Of a DNA stretch of 64,000 nt, positions 1 to 9,080 are shown piece by piece. The stretch covers positions 1 to 64,000 of the forward strand of contig JAHHHI010000094.1 of NCBI GenBank assembly GCA_019359435.1, read 5' to 3'. A program made the position numbers and the translations under genes. A model generated the notes under the pieces. That model saw nothing but the letters and a program-made list of their open reading frames with translations, was not told the DNA's origin and did not search any database. This stretch comes from Kaiparowitsia implicata GSE-PSE-MK54-09C (GTDB lineage Bacteria > Cyanobacteriota > Cyanobacteriia > Elainellales > Elainellaceae). Numbering within the stretch: position 1 is the first letter of the stretch; the number at the start of each line of letters is the position of its first letter.

Positions 1-168
1 CGCAGAAGATTTGGGTCAAGTCGAGGCGCGCTAGACTCAAAGACATGGCTGAGGTGCTTAGAATTCAATACTTTGAGCGTAACCCTCAGCCTTTCTTTCA
101 GCACTTCACTCGTTGTCGAACTCAGGTAATTATAGATACAAGGGTATACCTCATAACAGATTGCGACT

Positions 169-202
169 CTATCCCAGGTGAGAAAAATAGAACCTGGGAT
201 AG
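169..202. terminator. possible hairpin terminator at left edge
   Basis: A perfect 11-bp inverted repeat (CTATCCCAGGT at 169-179, ACCTGGGATAG at 192-202) has a 12-nt loop. T-rich sequence follows a few bases downstream. It could end a gene lying left of the window. It falls inside an unsupported 83-codon open frame (45-296), which argues against that frame being a gene. Apart from this hairpin I see nothing else convincing in bases 1-358. Confidence 0.35.
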
Positions 203-358
203 GGTGTCGCTTTCTGGTTTTTCTGCGAAGATCGAAGAGACCAATCAACGCACACTTGAACTGATGCTAAGAAATGGCTTTGGACTTCTCCATTGACCAG
301 CTTAGCCCTACTGCTTATGCCATCCAATTCTCTCAAGTCTCAGAATGGATCGAATACA

Positions 359-1573
359 ATGACCGATTCTGCAGGGTCCCTCTCAACGAACAAACGCGAC
401 AGAAGTTCGGTGGAAACTGCGCAAGCGGATTGGTCGCTGACCACAACCCATAGCCGTCGCATTACTGAAAGCCGAGCCGAGGAATTAGCGCAGTTGCTAA
501 CAGCCCACAAGGGCGATCGCCATCTGGTGCTGCTGCAAGATTTCCCCGATCCTGATGCGCTCTCCTGCGGCTGGGCCTATAAGCTGATTGCCGAGCAATA
601 TGACATTCGCTGCGACATTGTCTATGCAGGCACTCTAAGCCATCAAGAAAACATTGCCCTTGTCAAACTTACGAACCTGCCTAGCCACCGCTGGACGCCG
701 CAAATGGCTAGGGAGAAAGACCTTTCTAGCTATAGCGGCTGTGTGTTCATTGACAACCAAGGCACCACCACTCAACTGTTGCCGCTGCTACAAGAGCTAA
801 ATTTGCCGATGCTGGTCGTGGTTGACCACCACAGTCACCAGGGCGAAATTGAGGCGGAATTCACTGATATTCGCACTCAAGCGCGCGCCACGGCCACCAT
901 CATGACGCAATACCTTCAGGCGGGGTTGCTCAACTTTGACAACAGCAACAATGAGCATGTGAAGTGTGCCACGGCACTGATGCACGGCTTGCGCTGCGAT
1001 ACCAATCGCCTTATGCAGGCGCAAGAAGAAGACTTTTTGGCGGCGGCCTATCTAAGCCGCTATTACGACAGCCAACTGCTCAATTCGGTGCTGCAATCAT
1101 CACGCTCGAAGCGGGTGATGGATGTGATTGAGCGATCGCTCCGTAATCGTCTTTCTCATAACAACTTCTGCATTGCGGGCGTGGGCTACTTGCGGTACGA
1201 CGATCGCGATGCCATTCCTCAAGCTGCGGACTTCTTAGTGACAGAAGAGAACGTTCACACCGCAGTCGTCTATGGCATTGTTCATGACGAAGATGAAGAT
1301 CTAGAAATTGTGGTCGGGTCTCTGCGAACCAACAAGCTCACGTTAGATCCCGATGAGTTTATCAAAGAAGCGTTCGGGCAAGATACTCACGGGCGCTTTT
1401 TTGGAGGCGGGCGTTCGATGGCGGGCGGCTTCGAGATCCCCATGGGGTTTCTCTCTGGCTCTAACGAGAATACAGAATACACCCGCATGAAGTGGGAGGT
1501 GTTTGATGCTCAAATCAAACAAAAGCTGCTGCGGCTGGTGAATCCTGATAACGGTATGATTCAAACCTCCTAG
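359..1573 (+). CDS. DHH-family phosphoesterase (NrnA/RecJ-like)
   Basis: A 404-residue protein of the DHH/DHHA1 phosphoesterase superfamily, whose members hydrolyse short oligonucleotides or cyclic dinucleotides. Visible metal-binding motifs are DFPDPDA (Asp61, Asp64, Asp66), FIDNQG (Asp132) and VVVDHH (156-158). The C-terminus has the glycine-rich RFFGGGRSMAGG stretch typical of DHHA1. The first motif starts with Asp where NrnA proteins usually have His. The exact substrate (nanoRNA, pApA or another) cannot be told from sequence. The ATG at 359 was preferred, because upstream in-frame starts (TTG 293, ATG 317) add a non-conserved leader. The TAG stop at 1571-1573 lies in the CTAG end of a repeat element, see that entry. 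Confidence 0.85.
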   Translation: MTDSAGSLSTNKRDRSSVETAQADWSLTTTHSRRITESRAEELAQLLTAHKGDRHLVLLQDFPDPDALSCGWAYKLIAEQYDIRCDIVYAGTLSHQENIALVKLTNLPSHRWTPQMAREKDLSSYSGCVFIDNQGTTTQLLPLLQELNLPMLVVVDHHSHQGEIEAEFTDIRTQARATATIMTQYLQAGLLNFDNSNNEHVKCATALMHGLRCDTNRLMQAQEEDFLAAAYLSRYYDSQLLNSVLQSSRSKRVMDVIERSLRNRLSHNNFCIAGVGYLRYDDRDAIPQAADFLVTEENVHTAVVYGIVHDEDEDLEIVVGSLRTNKLTLDPDEFIKEAFGQDTHGRFFGGGRSMAGGFEIPMGFLSGSNENTEYTRMKWEVFDAQIKQKLLRLVNPDNGMIQTS

Positions 1574-1728
1574 GGCGTGTCATCACTTCTAACCAAACGC
1601 CTTATCTAACCAAACGCCTGATGCTATGAGCGTTGCCACGCCCGACCCAAAAACCAGGCGAGGGGCTGTGACGGTTGATTTCTGGGATATCTCTGGGATA
1701 TCAGAGGCTGATTGATGACAGCCTCTAG
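1570..1728 (+). repeat. MITE-like repeat family 1, copy 1
   Basis: This is the longest copy (159 bp) of an element otherwise 131 bp long. It starts CTAGGGCGTGTCATCA and ends GACAGCCTCTAG, so both ends carry CTAG. The extra length comes from two short internal duplications, AACCAAACGCCT and GGGATATC. It fills the gap between the convergent DHH and GntR genes. Its first CTAG contains the DHH gene's TAG stop. No transposase is encoded. Confidence 0.85.
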
Positions 1729-1739
1729 ATCATCAGCCT

Positions 1740-2561
1740 CTATTCAGTGGGCTTTGCAGCCCTGCTCGCGGGGTGGGGCTGATGGATGCTTTGAATCTCA
1801 GCTACAACACGGGCTTTACTAGAAATTAGATGTGTTTTGATGGCCGCCGTGGCGGTTGCCACATCCCGTTGGGCGATCGCCTCATAGATCTGCCGATGCT
1901 CTAGGCGAATATCGAGAACGTTGGGGTTGTGGCATAGGGTTTGAATCCGCAGGAGGGACATGGCGTCAAACACTTGTTCTAGCAACGAGACAAGTCGCTG
2001 ATTGCCTGCACTTTCGGCAATTAGATGATGAAATTGGTAGTCCAGATCTAGCAATTGCAGGTTGTCGGGTTTCGCCGTGCGTACCTTACCTAAGGCTTCT
2101 GCCTGGGTGACAAAGTCGGCTAAGTGCTGCAGTTGTGCATCGCTGGCGTTCTGACAAGCTTCTGCGACCGATAGCTGCTCTAGGGCCAGGCGGCAGTCGT
2201 AAAGCTGTATGGCGTCATCTGCCGAAATGGTGGTGACCCGGAGCCCACCGCTGATGTCTGCTGTGACTAGCCCTTCTCGCTGCAGTTGGCGCAGGGCTTC
2301 ACGCAGGGGGGTGCGGCTCACCTGCAAACCCTGGGCGAGCTGAGTTTCGATCAGGCGATCGCCCGGCGCTAATTCACCGGACAAGATGCTGATGCGCAAC
2401 GCTTCATAAGCTTGTTCATGCAGCGACTTTCCTCGCTGAATCGGTTGAGCAGATAGGGCCAAGGGTGAGGTCCTCGAATCTCTTAGGAAGGGAGTAAAAA
2501 CTAAATGAGCAAGCAGTTGGTCGAGAGGGGTGGCGACAGTCCCAATCGGCGATGCACCCAT
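1740..2561 (-). CDS. GntR-family transcriptional regulator (FCD/FadR type)
   Basis: A 273-residue frame with an N-terminal winged-helix domain and an all-helical FCD effector domain. The winged helix reads SLHEQAYEALRISILSGELAP, then LIETQLAQGLQVSRTPLREALRQL. The FCD domain is visible in the DCRLALEQLSVAEA, YQFHHLIAESAGN and EHRQIYEAI segments, where histidines usually bind a metal or organic acid. Such proteins are metabolite-responsive repressors, but the ligand is not predictable. The first 33 residues are unlike the family. A TTG at 2462 preceded by GAGGA gives a 240-residue protein and is a plausible true start. The gene converges on the DHH gene with a repeat in between. Confidence 0.85.
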   Translation of the reverse strand: MGASPIGTVATPLDQLLAHLVFTPFLRDSRTSPLALSAQPIQRGKSLHEQAYEALRISILSGELAPGDRLIETQLAQGLQVSRTPLREALRQLQREGLVTADISGGLRVTTISADDAIQLYDCRLALEQLSVAEACQNASDAQLQHLADFVTQAEALGKVRTAKPDNLQLLDLDYQFHHLIAESAGNQRLVSLLEQVFDAMSLLRIQTLCHNPNVLDIRLEHRQIYEAIAQRDVATATAAIKTHLISSKARVVAEIQSIHQPHPASRAAKPTE

Positions 2562-2700
2562 GGAGCATAATGCGGTTTAGGGCTGCCTTAACGGGCACGG
2601 GCGGGGCAGAGCAGTGGATGACTCGTCGCGGTTCCACGGACAGGTCTGGTGAGAGGGGTCTGTCATCCTGTTTCCTGCACACAGTATACCCGTCCTAGCG

Positions 2701-3405
2701 CTAGGAGGGTGCGCCGCAGTTAGGCGGATGGATGAACTGGGGCTGAGCGTTGCCCGTGGGAGCGATCGCCCCACGGTTTGACCCATCGTGCGCCCCGCGT
2801 GCCTGGATCCAACGCTTGACAGCCGGGCGCACATCAATGGCGCGCATCCCGGCCCGCTGCGCAGCTTCTAGCCCGACTTCGCTATCTTCATACACAACGC
2901 AGTCGCCGGGGTTTACCCGCAGTTGCTGCGCCGCCAGCAGAAATAGGTCGGGGTTGGGCTTGCCCTGCGCGACATCCTCAATGGTGAGCACGGTCTGCAT
3001 TTTTGCGGCCACCCCAATGGCCTGAAGCGTGCGGTGCACCACCTGGCGCGTGCCTCCAGAGGCGATCGCCATCGGCACTTTTCCCTCATAGGCCTGCACC
3101 ACCGCCACCACGGGCATGATTGGCTGAATCAAATGCACTAGGTCTGCAAAGTGCCGATGCTTTTCAGCCTTGACCGCAGCCACCTCTAGCCGATAGCCAA
3201 ATGTCGTATTCAGCAGTGCTACTAAATCAACGGTAGAAACCCCTGTATGCCTGGCATACCAAGCCTGATCCATGCCTGAACCAAACTGCCGAAGCGCGGC
3301 TACCCAAGCTTGGTAATGCACCGAGAGCGTATCGGCTAAGGTGCCATCGCAATCGAAGATGAGGGCAGCAAAGGGCGGAGATGGGGCGATCGCAGCAGCA
3401 TTCAT
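2701..3405 (-). CDS. HAD-superfamily hydrolase, beta-phosphoglucomutase-like
   Basis: A 234-residue HAD subfamily IA protein. Motif I is FDCDGTLAD with the nucleophile Asp18 and Asp20. Motif II is AIASGG, motif III is around GKPNPD, and motif IV is YEDSEVGLEAA. The helical cap lies between motifs I and II (about residues 30-100). The layout matches beta-phosphoglucomutases and sugar-phosphate phosphatases (YqaB/Gph-like). Substrate is uncertain. The ATG at 3405 was chosen because the frame's upstream TTG (3432) adds nine non-conserved residues. Bases 3406-3603 hold no gene; short direct repeats of the type CGTTAAAG are visible there. Confidence 0.85.
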   Translation of the reverse strand: MNAAAIAPSPPFAALIFDCDGTLADTLSVHYQAWVAALRQFGSGMDQAWYARHTGVSTVDLVALLNTTFGYRLEVAAVKAEKHRHFADLVHLIQPIMPVVAVVQAYEGKVPMAIASGGTRQVVHRTLQAIGVAAKMQTVLTIEDVAQGKPNPDLFLLAAQQLRVNPGDCVVYEDSEVGLEAAQRAGMRAIDVRPAVKRWIQARGAHDGSNRGAIAPTGNAQPQFIHPPNCGAPS

Positions 3406-3603
3406 ACAGTAAAAGTAGGAGCAGGCAAGCAATAAAGACGCTCTGCCCCTAGCATAGCGCCACGCTGCTCAATAGAGCGCCAAGGTCGCACGTTAAAGGG
3501 CGAGGCAGAACGTTAAAGAGTCTATGGCGCACGTTAAAAGGGCAAGCCAGAACGTAGAGTGTGACGCACTTGAATCATGTGAATCATGCGTGGACAGGAG
3601 TGG

Positions 3604-4230
3604 CTAGCAGGAGCGCTCATGCAGCCAATGCACCAAAAACTTAGCGGTGCCATGGGGAATAAGGGTTGTCGCAGGTGCAAGGGAGACACCGGCTTGGCAC
3701 TCAATCCGTGCATCGCGCTGGAGCAAATCGGCGATCGCCCACTCTGTGCCATCCTGCATCAGGGCCAAATGAGCATCCTGCATATAGATCAGCGCCGCCA
3801 GCTCATTGCGGGGCGTGGGGGGAGCGTTGAGGCTAGCATCAAAGGCCACCAGATAATACGATGGGTCGGAGACGGACAAGCTGCCGTGCCCGGTGTGGTT
3901 CTGCTTTTCTAACACCAGCCGGGGGGAGATGGCCTCATCGACCAGCGAAATGGCCGTGAGGCTACCATCGGCGCGAAACAAGTGGGTTTGGCTGGCGGAG
4001 TCGATGCTAGTGATGACGGTACCAATTTCCTCTACCCCTTCTCGCCAGGCACAGTCTACAAACGATTCGGTGCAGCTGCTGCGCTTGCCGCCAACCCCCG
4101 AAAACCGCACAGAATGGGGCGATCGCACGAGTTCTCGGTGGGGAATAGAAAAGACATGATAGCCATTCCACATGAGGAAGAGCGCAGTGCCCGCTGGCGT
4201 GGTTGGGGTAATCCAATCAGAAAGACGCAT
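3604..4230 (-). CDS. Nudix-box-like hypothetical protein
   Basis: A 208-residue protein of unknown function. Residues 47-71 closely follow the Nudix signature: Gly48, then six residues, Glu55, seven residues, Arg63-Glu64, Gly-Val, Glu67-Glu68, Ile, Gly70. The canonical box has five residues between the first Gly and Glu, so this is one residue off. The helix and REXXEEXG core are intact. Preceding strands (ALFLMWNGYHVFSIPHREL) also fit the fold. If active it would hydrolyse a nucleoside-diphosphate-linked compound with a divalent metal. I infer a diverged Nudix hydrolase. The gene stands alone between the HAD gene and a repeat. Confidence 0.6.
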   Translation of the reverse strand: MRLSDWITPTTPAGTALFLMWNGYHVFSIPHRELVRSPHSVRFSGVGGKRSSCTESFVDCAWREGVEEIGTVITSIDSASQTHLFRADGSLTAISLVDEAISPRLVLEKQNHTGHGSLSVSDPSYYLVAFDASLNAPPTPRNELAALIYMQDAHLALMQDGTEWAIADLLQRDARIECQAGVSLAPATTLIPHGTAKFLVHWLHERSC

Positions 4231-4282
4231 TCAAGCTGGTAACGACGGGGGCGATCGCAGCCGTCCGCTTGTCCCAATCATA

Positions 4283-4413
4283 CTAGGGGCTGTTATCAAT
4301 TAGCCTCTGATATCGCAGAAATCAACGGTCACAGCCCCTAGCTTGGTTGTTGGGTCGGGCGTGGCAACGCTCATAGCATCAGGTGTTTGGTTGGAATTGA
4401 TGACACGCCCTAG
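4283..4413 (-). repeat. MITE-like repeat family 1, copy 2
   Basis: A 131-bp copy in inverted orientation relative to the others. It begins CTAGGGGCTGTTATCAATT and ends at ACACGCCCTAG. It lies between the Nudix-like gene start and the 3' end of the PD-(D/E)XK gene. Confidence 0.85.
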
Positions 4414-4431
4414 GGCAACTACAATCAGTCG

Positions 4432-5082
4432 CTAGCCCGAAGACGGATAATGCCAGGGCGATCGCCCATAGAACTGGGCAAGCCGCTGCTGCCAGGCTTC
4501 CCAGTAGTGATGCAGATGGTCTGGGTCAAACCAAAACACCTCCGCCGGGTGTTGGGGCACCGCCACCACCAGCATCGCCTGGCAAATGCTGTCACCCTCT
4601 GCCCGCTGCTGATTCACAGCGCCGCAATACGCCGCAAGCTGCAACGGCCCATCATACAGCCGCTCTACCGACCCCTTGGGAACATCCGCCGTCTTCCAAT
4701 CCACTACACAAGGCTGCCCCTGGTAGTTGGCCACACAATCCACCTGCCCGGCGTAGCCCAGATTGTAGTGAAACACGGTCGCTTCCACCAGGTTCACCGC
4801 GTCGATATCTGCCAGCACCGGCTCTAGGCTTTGCCAATAGAGGCGAATGGCATCAGGGCACGGGGGAGCCTCGCCACGCAGGTAGTGGCGCAGGTGTTTA
4901 TGGGTTTGGCTGCCGCGTCGGCTGGCGGTGGTGGCTACGCGAGTCGCCTCAGCAGCTCCTAGGCGATCGCGCCAGCGGGCTAGGGCTTCTCGGGCCTCTG
5001 GGGGCCGGGTGGCGTTCAGAATAGTGGTGACGCTGGGCAGGCGCATGCCCTGCGCGTCAGTTAAGTAGGCGCGGCGTCCCAT
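4432..5082 (-). CDS. PD-(D/E)XK nuclease family protein (RecB/MGME1-like)
   Basis: A 216-residue compact nuclease. The PD-(D/E)XK core is visible as Asp115 in GYAGQVDCV and Asp128-Trp-Lys130 in CVVDWKT. An upstream helix carries RRGSQTHKHL (residues 56-64), the GxxxH motif seen in RecB/Cas4/MGME1-type exonucleases. Glu100 (VEATVF) precedes the core. A QLAAYCGAV helix after the DWK motif matches the family's QxxxY motif. No Fe-S cysteine cluster is present, unlike the larger relative at 22.1 kb. It probably acts as a single-strand exonuclease in DNA processing. This is an inference from fold, as no partner genes are adjacent. Confidence 0.75.
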   Translation of the reverse strand: MGRRAYLTDAQGMRLPSVTTILNATRPPEAREALARWRDRLGAAEATRVATTASRRGSQTHKHLRHYLRGEAPPCPDAIRLYWQSLEPVLADIDAVNLVEATVFHYNLGYAGQVDCVANYQGQPCVVDWKTADVPKGSVERLYDGPLQLAAYCGAVNQQRAEGDSICQAMLVVAVPQHPAEVFWFDPDHLHHYWEAWQQRLAQFYGRSPWHYPSSG

Positions 5083-5390
5083 GGTGAATGCAGCGTGTGA
5101 CCTTGCTGTTTTATGGTAGCTCAGTCCGCATCACCGCTCTGCAGTCTCACGCGATCCCACCCATACGGTGCGCAGTACAACCTGCCTTTGGGGTCAGCGG
5201 TGCCCCAGCAGATTCCACTACACTGAAGGCTGTCCTGCCGTCCTGATGGATGATCCCGATCGATGAAATTTCTGGTATGGCGTGTGCAGTGGCGCCTAGG
5301 GCGCAGTTTGGCAGAAGCACAGGAGAGCGCTAAATGCCGCTGCTGGGGCTGGCGATTTGGGCTGAAACCATCCGCTACAGGGGGAATGGG

Positions 5391-6788
5391 ATGACCGCAC
5401 GGGCGCGCAATGTGAAACTGGCACTGCTGGTAGGGATAGCGGCAGCGGGGGCGATCGCTCCGCTGCAATTTGGTCTGGGGGCGATCGCTGCAAGGGCTTC
5501 AACCCCCTTCACTGATGTCTTTGACCGCGAAGCGCCCCCGCCTGACCCCGCCCCGAGTGACTGGACGGTGCTGGTGGCAGTCGTGCTAGTGCTGACGACA
5601 GTGGCACTGCACTATGGCCTACAGCGCTTGTGGCAGCAGGTGCTCATTCCTCGCGTGCGATCGCACTTTGCCCAAGGCACACCTAAAAGCAACGACCCCA
5701 AACCTTCTGACGCTCCCGACTTGATCGAGCGGGCCATGCGCACGGCCCTGTTGCTGACCCGCACAGTGCTATGGCTGGTGTCCATGTGGCATATTGCAGG
5801 CTTATTTCCGCTGACCCGAGACTGGAGCAGAGGCGGTGCAGAGGTGGTGCTTGATAGTTTTACCACGCCGCTGTTGGCCCTCGGCGGGCGGCAATATTCA
5901 TTGGTTCAACTGCTGGCATTGCTGACAATGCTGGTATTGCTGATCCTCGCCTCCAAGGTCATGACCGATCTGTTTCGGTCGCGGATTTTGGAACTGGCAG
6001 GCATTAACCGGGGTGCGCAAGAGGCGATCGCCGTAATTTTTCGCTACGGGATCATCTTCCTTGGCACGCTGGTGCTGCTGCAGGTGTGGGGGCTCGATAT
6101 CAGCTCACTGGCAATTCTCGCGAGCGCCCTTAGTGTGGGGATTGGTTTTGGCTTGCAAGATATTGCCAAAAACTTTGGCAGTGGCCTGGTGCTGGTGTTT
6201 GAGCGGCCAATTCAAGTCGGCGATTTTGTAGAAGTGGGCGATTTTCAGGGCACTGTTGAGCGAATTGGTGCCCGCAGCACCGTCATCCGCACGCTCGATC
6301 AGGTGTCGATCATCGTGCCCAATTCTCGGTTTCTAGAAAAAGAGGTGATTAACTGGAGCCACGATAATCCGGTATCTCGGCTGCATATTCCGGTCGGGGT
6401 CGCCTATGGGGCAGATGTGCCCAAGGTGCGATCGCTCTTGTTAGAGGCATCAAAAGGCCAGGCGCGGGTGCTCAGCTATCCCGCACCGCAGGTATTTTTT
6501 AAGGGGTTTGGTGACAGCAGCCTGAACTTTGAGCTGCTGGTATGGACGCGAGAACCCAGCCGTCAAATCCTGATCAAAAGCGATCTCTACTTTCAAATCG
6601 AGCATCTATTCCGCAAAAACCATGTCGAGATCCCGTTTCCCCAGCGTGATCTGCACCTCCGCACCAACGACCTCTCTCTCAGCCTCTCGCCTGAACTGGC
6701 GGCCTCGCTGCAGCAGTGGATTGCCGGAAACAACGGTGTTGCAGCCTCGCCATCCCATGTCGCAGAAACTGAGGCTGATCACAATTAA
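5391..6788 (+). CDS. MscS-family mechanosensitive ion channel
   Basis: About 465 residues with an N-terminal signal-like segment and several transmembrane helices (about residues 60-80, 110-135, 165-190, 215-245). These are followed by the MscS pore and soluble domain. The pore-lining segment reads LSVGIGFGLQDIAKNFGSG. The beta domain begins RPIQVGDFVEVGDFQGTVERIG, then STVIRTLDQ and IIVPNS. The alpha/beta domain follows to the C-terminus. The ATG at 5391 follows AGGGGG by about seven bases and is preferred over 5334. Such channels release osmolytes on hypo-osmotic shock in the inner membrane. The gene stands alone, with no sign of an operon. Confidence 0.9.
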   Translation: MTARARNVKLALLVGIAAAGAIAPLQFGLGAIAARASTPFTDVFDREAPPPDPAPSDWTVLVAVVLVLTTVALHYGLQRLWQQVLIPRVRSHFAQGTPKSNDPKPSDAPDLIERAMRTALLLTRTVLWLVSMWHIAGLFPLTRDWSRGGAEVVLDSFTTPLLALGGRQYSLVQLLALLTMLVLLILASKVMTDLFRSRILELAGINRGAQEAIAVIFRYGIIFLGTLVLLQVWGLDISSLAILASALSVGIGFGLQDIAKNFGSGLVLVFERPIQVGDFVEVGDFQGTVERIGARSTVIRTLDQVSIIVPNSRFLEKEVINWSHDNPVSRLHIPVGVAYGADVPKVRSLLLEASKGQARVLSYPAPQVFFKGFGDSSLNFELLVWTREPSRQILIKSDLYFQIEHLFRKNHVEIPFPQRDLHLRTNDLSLSLSPELAASLQQWIAGNNGVAASPSHVAETEADHN

Positions 6789-7023
6789 TGGTGGGCTACA
6801 TACCCATACTTCAGGGTGACTCCAGTGGGGTTTCCCGGCTGCGGCGTCCCCCAATACAAGTGAACTCAGCAAATGCTCCTATTTTTCCTTAAAGGTCGCG
6901 ATTTCCCCATTCAGGCTGGGATTACTAAATAGAGTGCCAGCGTGCGATCGCCGCATCTGAGCATTTCAGTCAGGGCGCAACACCGTCCTTTTGTTTGGGA
7001 GGGTTGCATTTTGGAAGGGTTGA

Positions 7024-7818
7024 ATGAGCATGCAGCACATCCAAAAATCGTCCCAAAGCTTAGATTCTGGTCGAGTTGGGGTGCAGTTTATGTATAACCT
7101 GCGGGTTGCAGATTTACCCAGCAGCGAGCGACCACGAGAGCGGTTGCTGAGTGCGGGCGCGAACCGATTGGCGACAGCAGAATTGATTGCGATTTTGCTA
7201 GGCACAGGGCAAGGGCCGGGCAAGTTGTCTGCAGTAGGGCTGGGGCAGCATATTCTTAAAACTCTGGGCGAACATGAGCAAGATCCCCTCACAGCTTTAA
7301 AGGATGTTAATCCCCATGAACTGATGCAGGTGCCAGGGGTGGGAGCTGCAAAAGCCTGCACCATTTTGGCTGCCGTTGAGCTGGGAAAGCGCGTCTTTAT
7401 GGCGCGGGGGGGCGATCGCCCTATTGTGGATGATCCGGCGATCGCCGCAGGTCTACTCAGCAACGACCTCATGTGGCAACCCCAAGAAAAATTCGCGGTG
7501 CTGCTGCTCGACATCAAGCATCGCCATCTCGGCACCCAGGTGATTACCATCGGCACCGCCACAGAAACACTGGCCCATCCCCGCGACATCTTTCGTGCGG
7601 TGATCCGTCAGGGGGCTACCCGCGTCATCATTGCTCATAACCACCCCTCAGGCAATCTTGAGCCAAGCCCTGCTGATCTCGCCCTCACTCGACAGCTTTT
7701 GCAGGGTGCCGCCCTGCTCGATATCCCCCTACTGGATCATTTAATTTTGGGCAACGGGGACCACGTTAGTCTGCGGCAAACCACGCTGCTGTGGAATGAG
7801 CATCCCCAAGGGGATTAG
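7024..7818 (+). CDS. radC: RadC/JAB-domain protein (UPF0758)
   Basis: A 264-residue RadC-type protein. An N-terminal helix-hairpin-helix region (about residues 28-125, including [19 protein letters not shown]) precedes the JAMM metalloprotease-like domain. The HxHPSG-x8-D signature is His205, His207, Ser209 and Asp218. The family is named for a DNA-repair phenotype that was later questioned, and the enzymatic role is unsettled. The first ATG follows GGAAGGG at good spacing. An ATG at residue 23 ([19 protein letters not shown]) is where most homologues begin, so translation might start there. No operon partner is seen. Confidence 0.9.
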   Translation: MSMQHIQKSSQSLDSGRVGVQFMYNLRVADLPSSERPRERLLSAGANRLATAELIAILLGTGQGPGKLSAVGLGQHILKTLGEHEQDPLTALKDVNPHELMQVPGVGAAKACTILAAVELGKRVFMARGGDRPIVDDPAIAAGLLSNDLMWQPQEKFAVLLLDIKHRHLGTQVITIGTATETLAHPRDIFRAVIRQGATRVIIAHNHPSGNLEPSPADLALTRQLLQGAALLDIPLLDHLILGNGDHVSLRQTTLLWNEHPQGD

Positions 7819-8085
7819 CGCAGCCTTACCCATCGGAGACATAAGCCTTATGGTCAAGTTCTAAATAGTTCTAGGCAAAAGTCTCAAGCGCGATCAGCCA
7901 TGAACTGTGCGATCGCACCATCAACCCATTGCAAAATATAAGGCTCTAGTGGGTTATCAGCAGGCTATTCAGTCTGGTGAATATCCTAGAATAAGAAGGT
8001 TTATGCCGATCCCCAAATCAGATGAAAAAACTGTAGTGAACCATTGCAACGGCAGATGTCCTGACGTATACTTAAGCCTCTGATT

Positions 8086-8490
8086 GTGGTCAGCGCTGCA
8101 ATTAACAGCCGGGAGGCGTCTATTTTAGAGACACTGAATTTAACAGTTAGCCTTCGAGGCACCCGCGAGGTCAAAGACAATTACCAGCTCTTTCGTTTAG
8201 CTGGCCAGTTGGATTCCTACTCTGACCCCATTTTTCGCAAGGTCCTCGACAAGTGCTTAGACGAAGGGCCATCCAATCTTGTATTGGATTTGGCGCTCAT
8301 TGATTTTATTGATAGTTCAGGGTTAGGCGCGCTAGTGCAGCTTGCCAAAAAAGCCCAAACTGCGGGGGGCACCTTTCAGATTGTGTCGAACCCTCGGGTC
8401 ACGCAAACGGTCAAGCTAGTCCGATTGGAGCAGTTTTTGTCGCTCCAGCCTTCTGTGGAAGCGGCCCTAGACAATGTCAAACGGTCTTGA
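8086..8490 (+). CDS. STAS-domain protein, anti-sigma-factor antagonist type
   Basis: A 134-residue single STAS domain. The conserved loop LIDFIDSSGLGALVQL contains Asp76-Ser77-Ser78-Gly79, where a serine is phosphorylated in SpoIIAA-like antagonists. The C-terminal RVTQTVKLVRLEQFLSL helix is characteristic of the cyanobacterial subfamily. It presumably switches partners between a serine kinase and a target protein; neither is in the window. Translation starts at a GTG. The gene overlaps the next by 17 bases, which suggests co-transcription with Mini-ribonuclease III. The first 15 residues are less conserved, so a later start is possible. Confidence 0.85.
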   Translation: MVSAAINSREASILETLNLTVSLRGTREVKDNYQLFRLAGQLDSYSDPIFRKVLDKCLDEGPSNLVLDLALIDFIDSSGLGALVQLAKKAQTAGGTFQIVSNPRVTQTVKLVRLEQFLSLQPSVEAALDNVKRS

Positions 8491-8905
8491 GGGAAACGGC
8501 GCTAAGTTTTCTGATGCAGAGCTTCAGCGGTTTTCTCCGGCGGCATTGGCGTATTTGGGAGATGCAGTCTACGAGCTGCATATTCGTACCTGCTGCCTGC
8601 TGCCGCCTCGGCGTATTCGGGCGTATCATGATCAGGTGGTGAGTCAAGTTCGTGCTGAGCAGCAGTCTCACTACCTTCAGCAACTCATCCCGCATCTCAC
8701 ACCGGATGAGTTGGAGTGGGTCAAGCGAGGGCGAAATTCGTCGTCGCGCCATCCTAGACGACTTGACCTGGCTACCTATCAGGCTGCGACTAGTCTAGAA
8801 GCTTTGCTAGGCTATCTTTATTTGCAGCATCCCGCCCGCTTGACGGAGGTGCTGGCGCTGCTGACGCCATTGGTAACAGCTCCGACTGGCCCTCCCGTTC
8901 TCTAA
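8474..8905 (+). CDS. mrnC: Mini-ribonuclease III
   Basis: A 143-residue protein with only an RNase III catalytic domain and no double-stranded-RNA-binding domain, as in Mini-III. The signature region YLGDAVYELHIR has Asp30 and Glu34 as metal ligands. VKRGRNSSSRHPRR and ATYQAATSLEALLGYLYL are further conserved blocks. Family members trim 23S rRNA precursors, and cyanobacteria and chloroplasts have this form. It overlaps the STAS gene by 17 bases, and rlmB, a 23S rRNA methyltransferase, lies downstream, giving a loose ribosome-maturation context. Confidence 0.9.
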   Translation: MSNGLEGNGAKFSDAELQRFSPAALAYLGDAVYELHIRTCCLLPPRRIRAYHDQVVSQVRAEQQSHYLQQLIPHLTPDELEWVKRGRNSSSRHPRRLDLATYQAATSLEALLGYLYLQHPARLTEVLALLTPLVTAPTGPPVL

Positions 8906-8914
8906 CTGCTGCTT

Positions 8915-9080
8915 ATACACAATCTTGGCCCTCACCCTCTCAGTCCCCCTCTCCCAAACATAGGCTAAACATAGGCGAGGGAGAAGTCCAGACAAGGCTT
9001 TCCGGCTCCCGTTCTGGAAGAAGGGGTTGGGGGATGAGGAGAAAGCTCTGGTCGCAAGGGTTTCAGGACTTATGTATATA
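8915..9080. repeat. foldback repeat family 3, copy A
   Basis: An imperfect inverted-repeat element. The left side has CCCTCACCCTCTCAGTCCCC. The right side has GGGGTTGGGGGATGAGGAG followed by GGGTTTCAGGACTTATG. The right end closely matches the right end of copy B near 20.0-20.1 kb. No coding capacity. The remaining bases 9081-9694 are AT-richer, lack HIP1 sites and contain no supportable gene. Confidence 0.65.

Noticed and set aside
45-296. 83-codon open frame at the left edge
   Set aside because: No domain, no clear ribosome-binding site and a perfect terminator-like hairpin (169-202) lies inside it.
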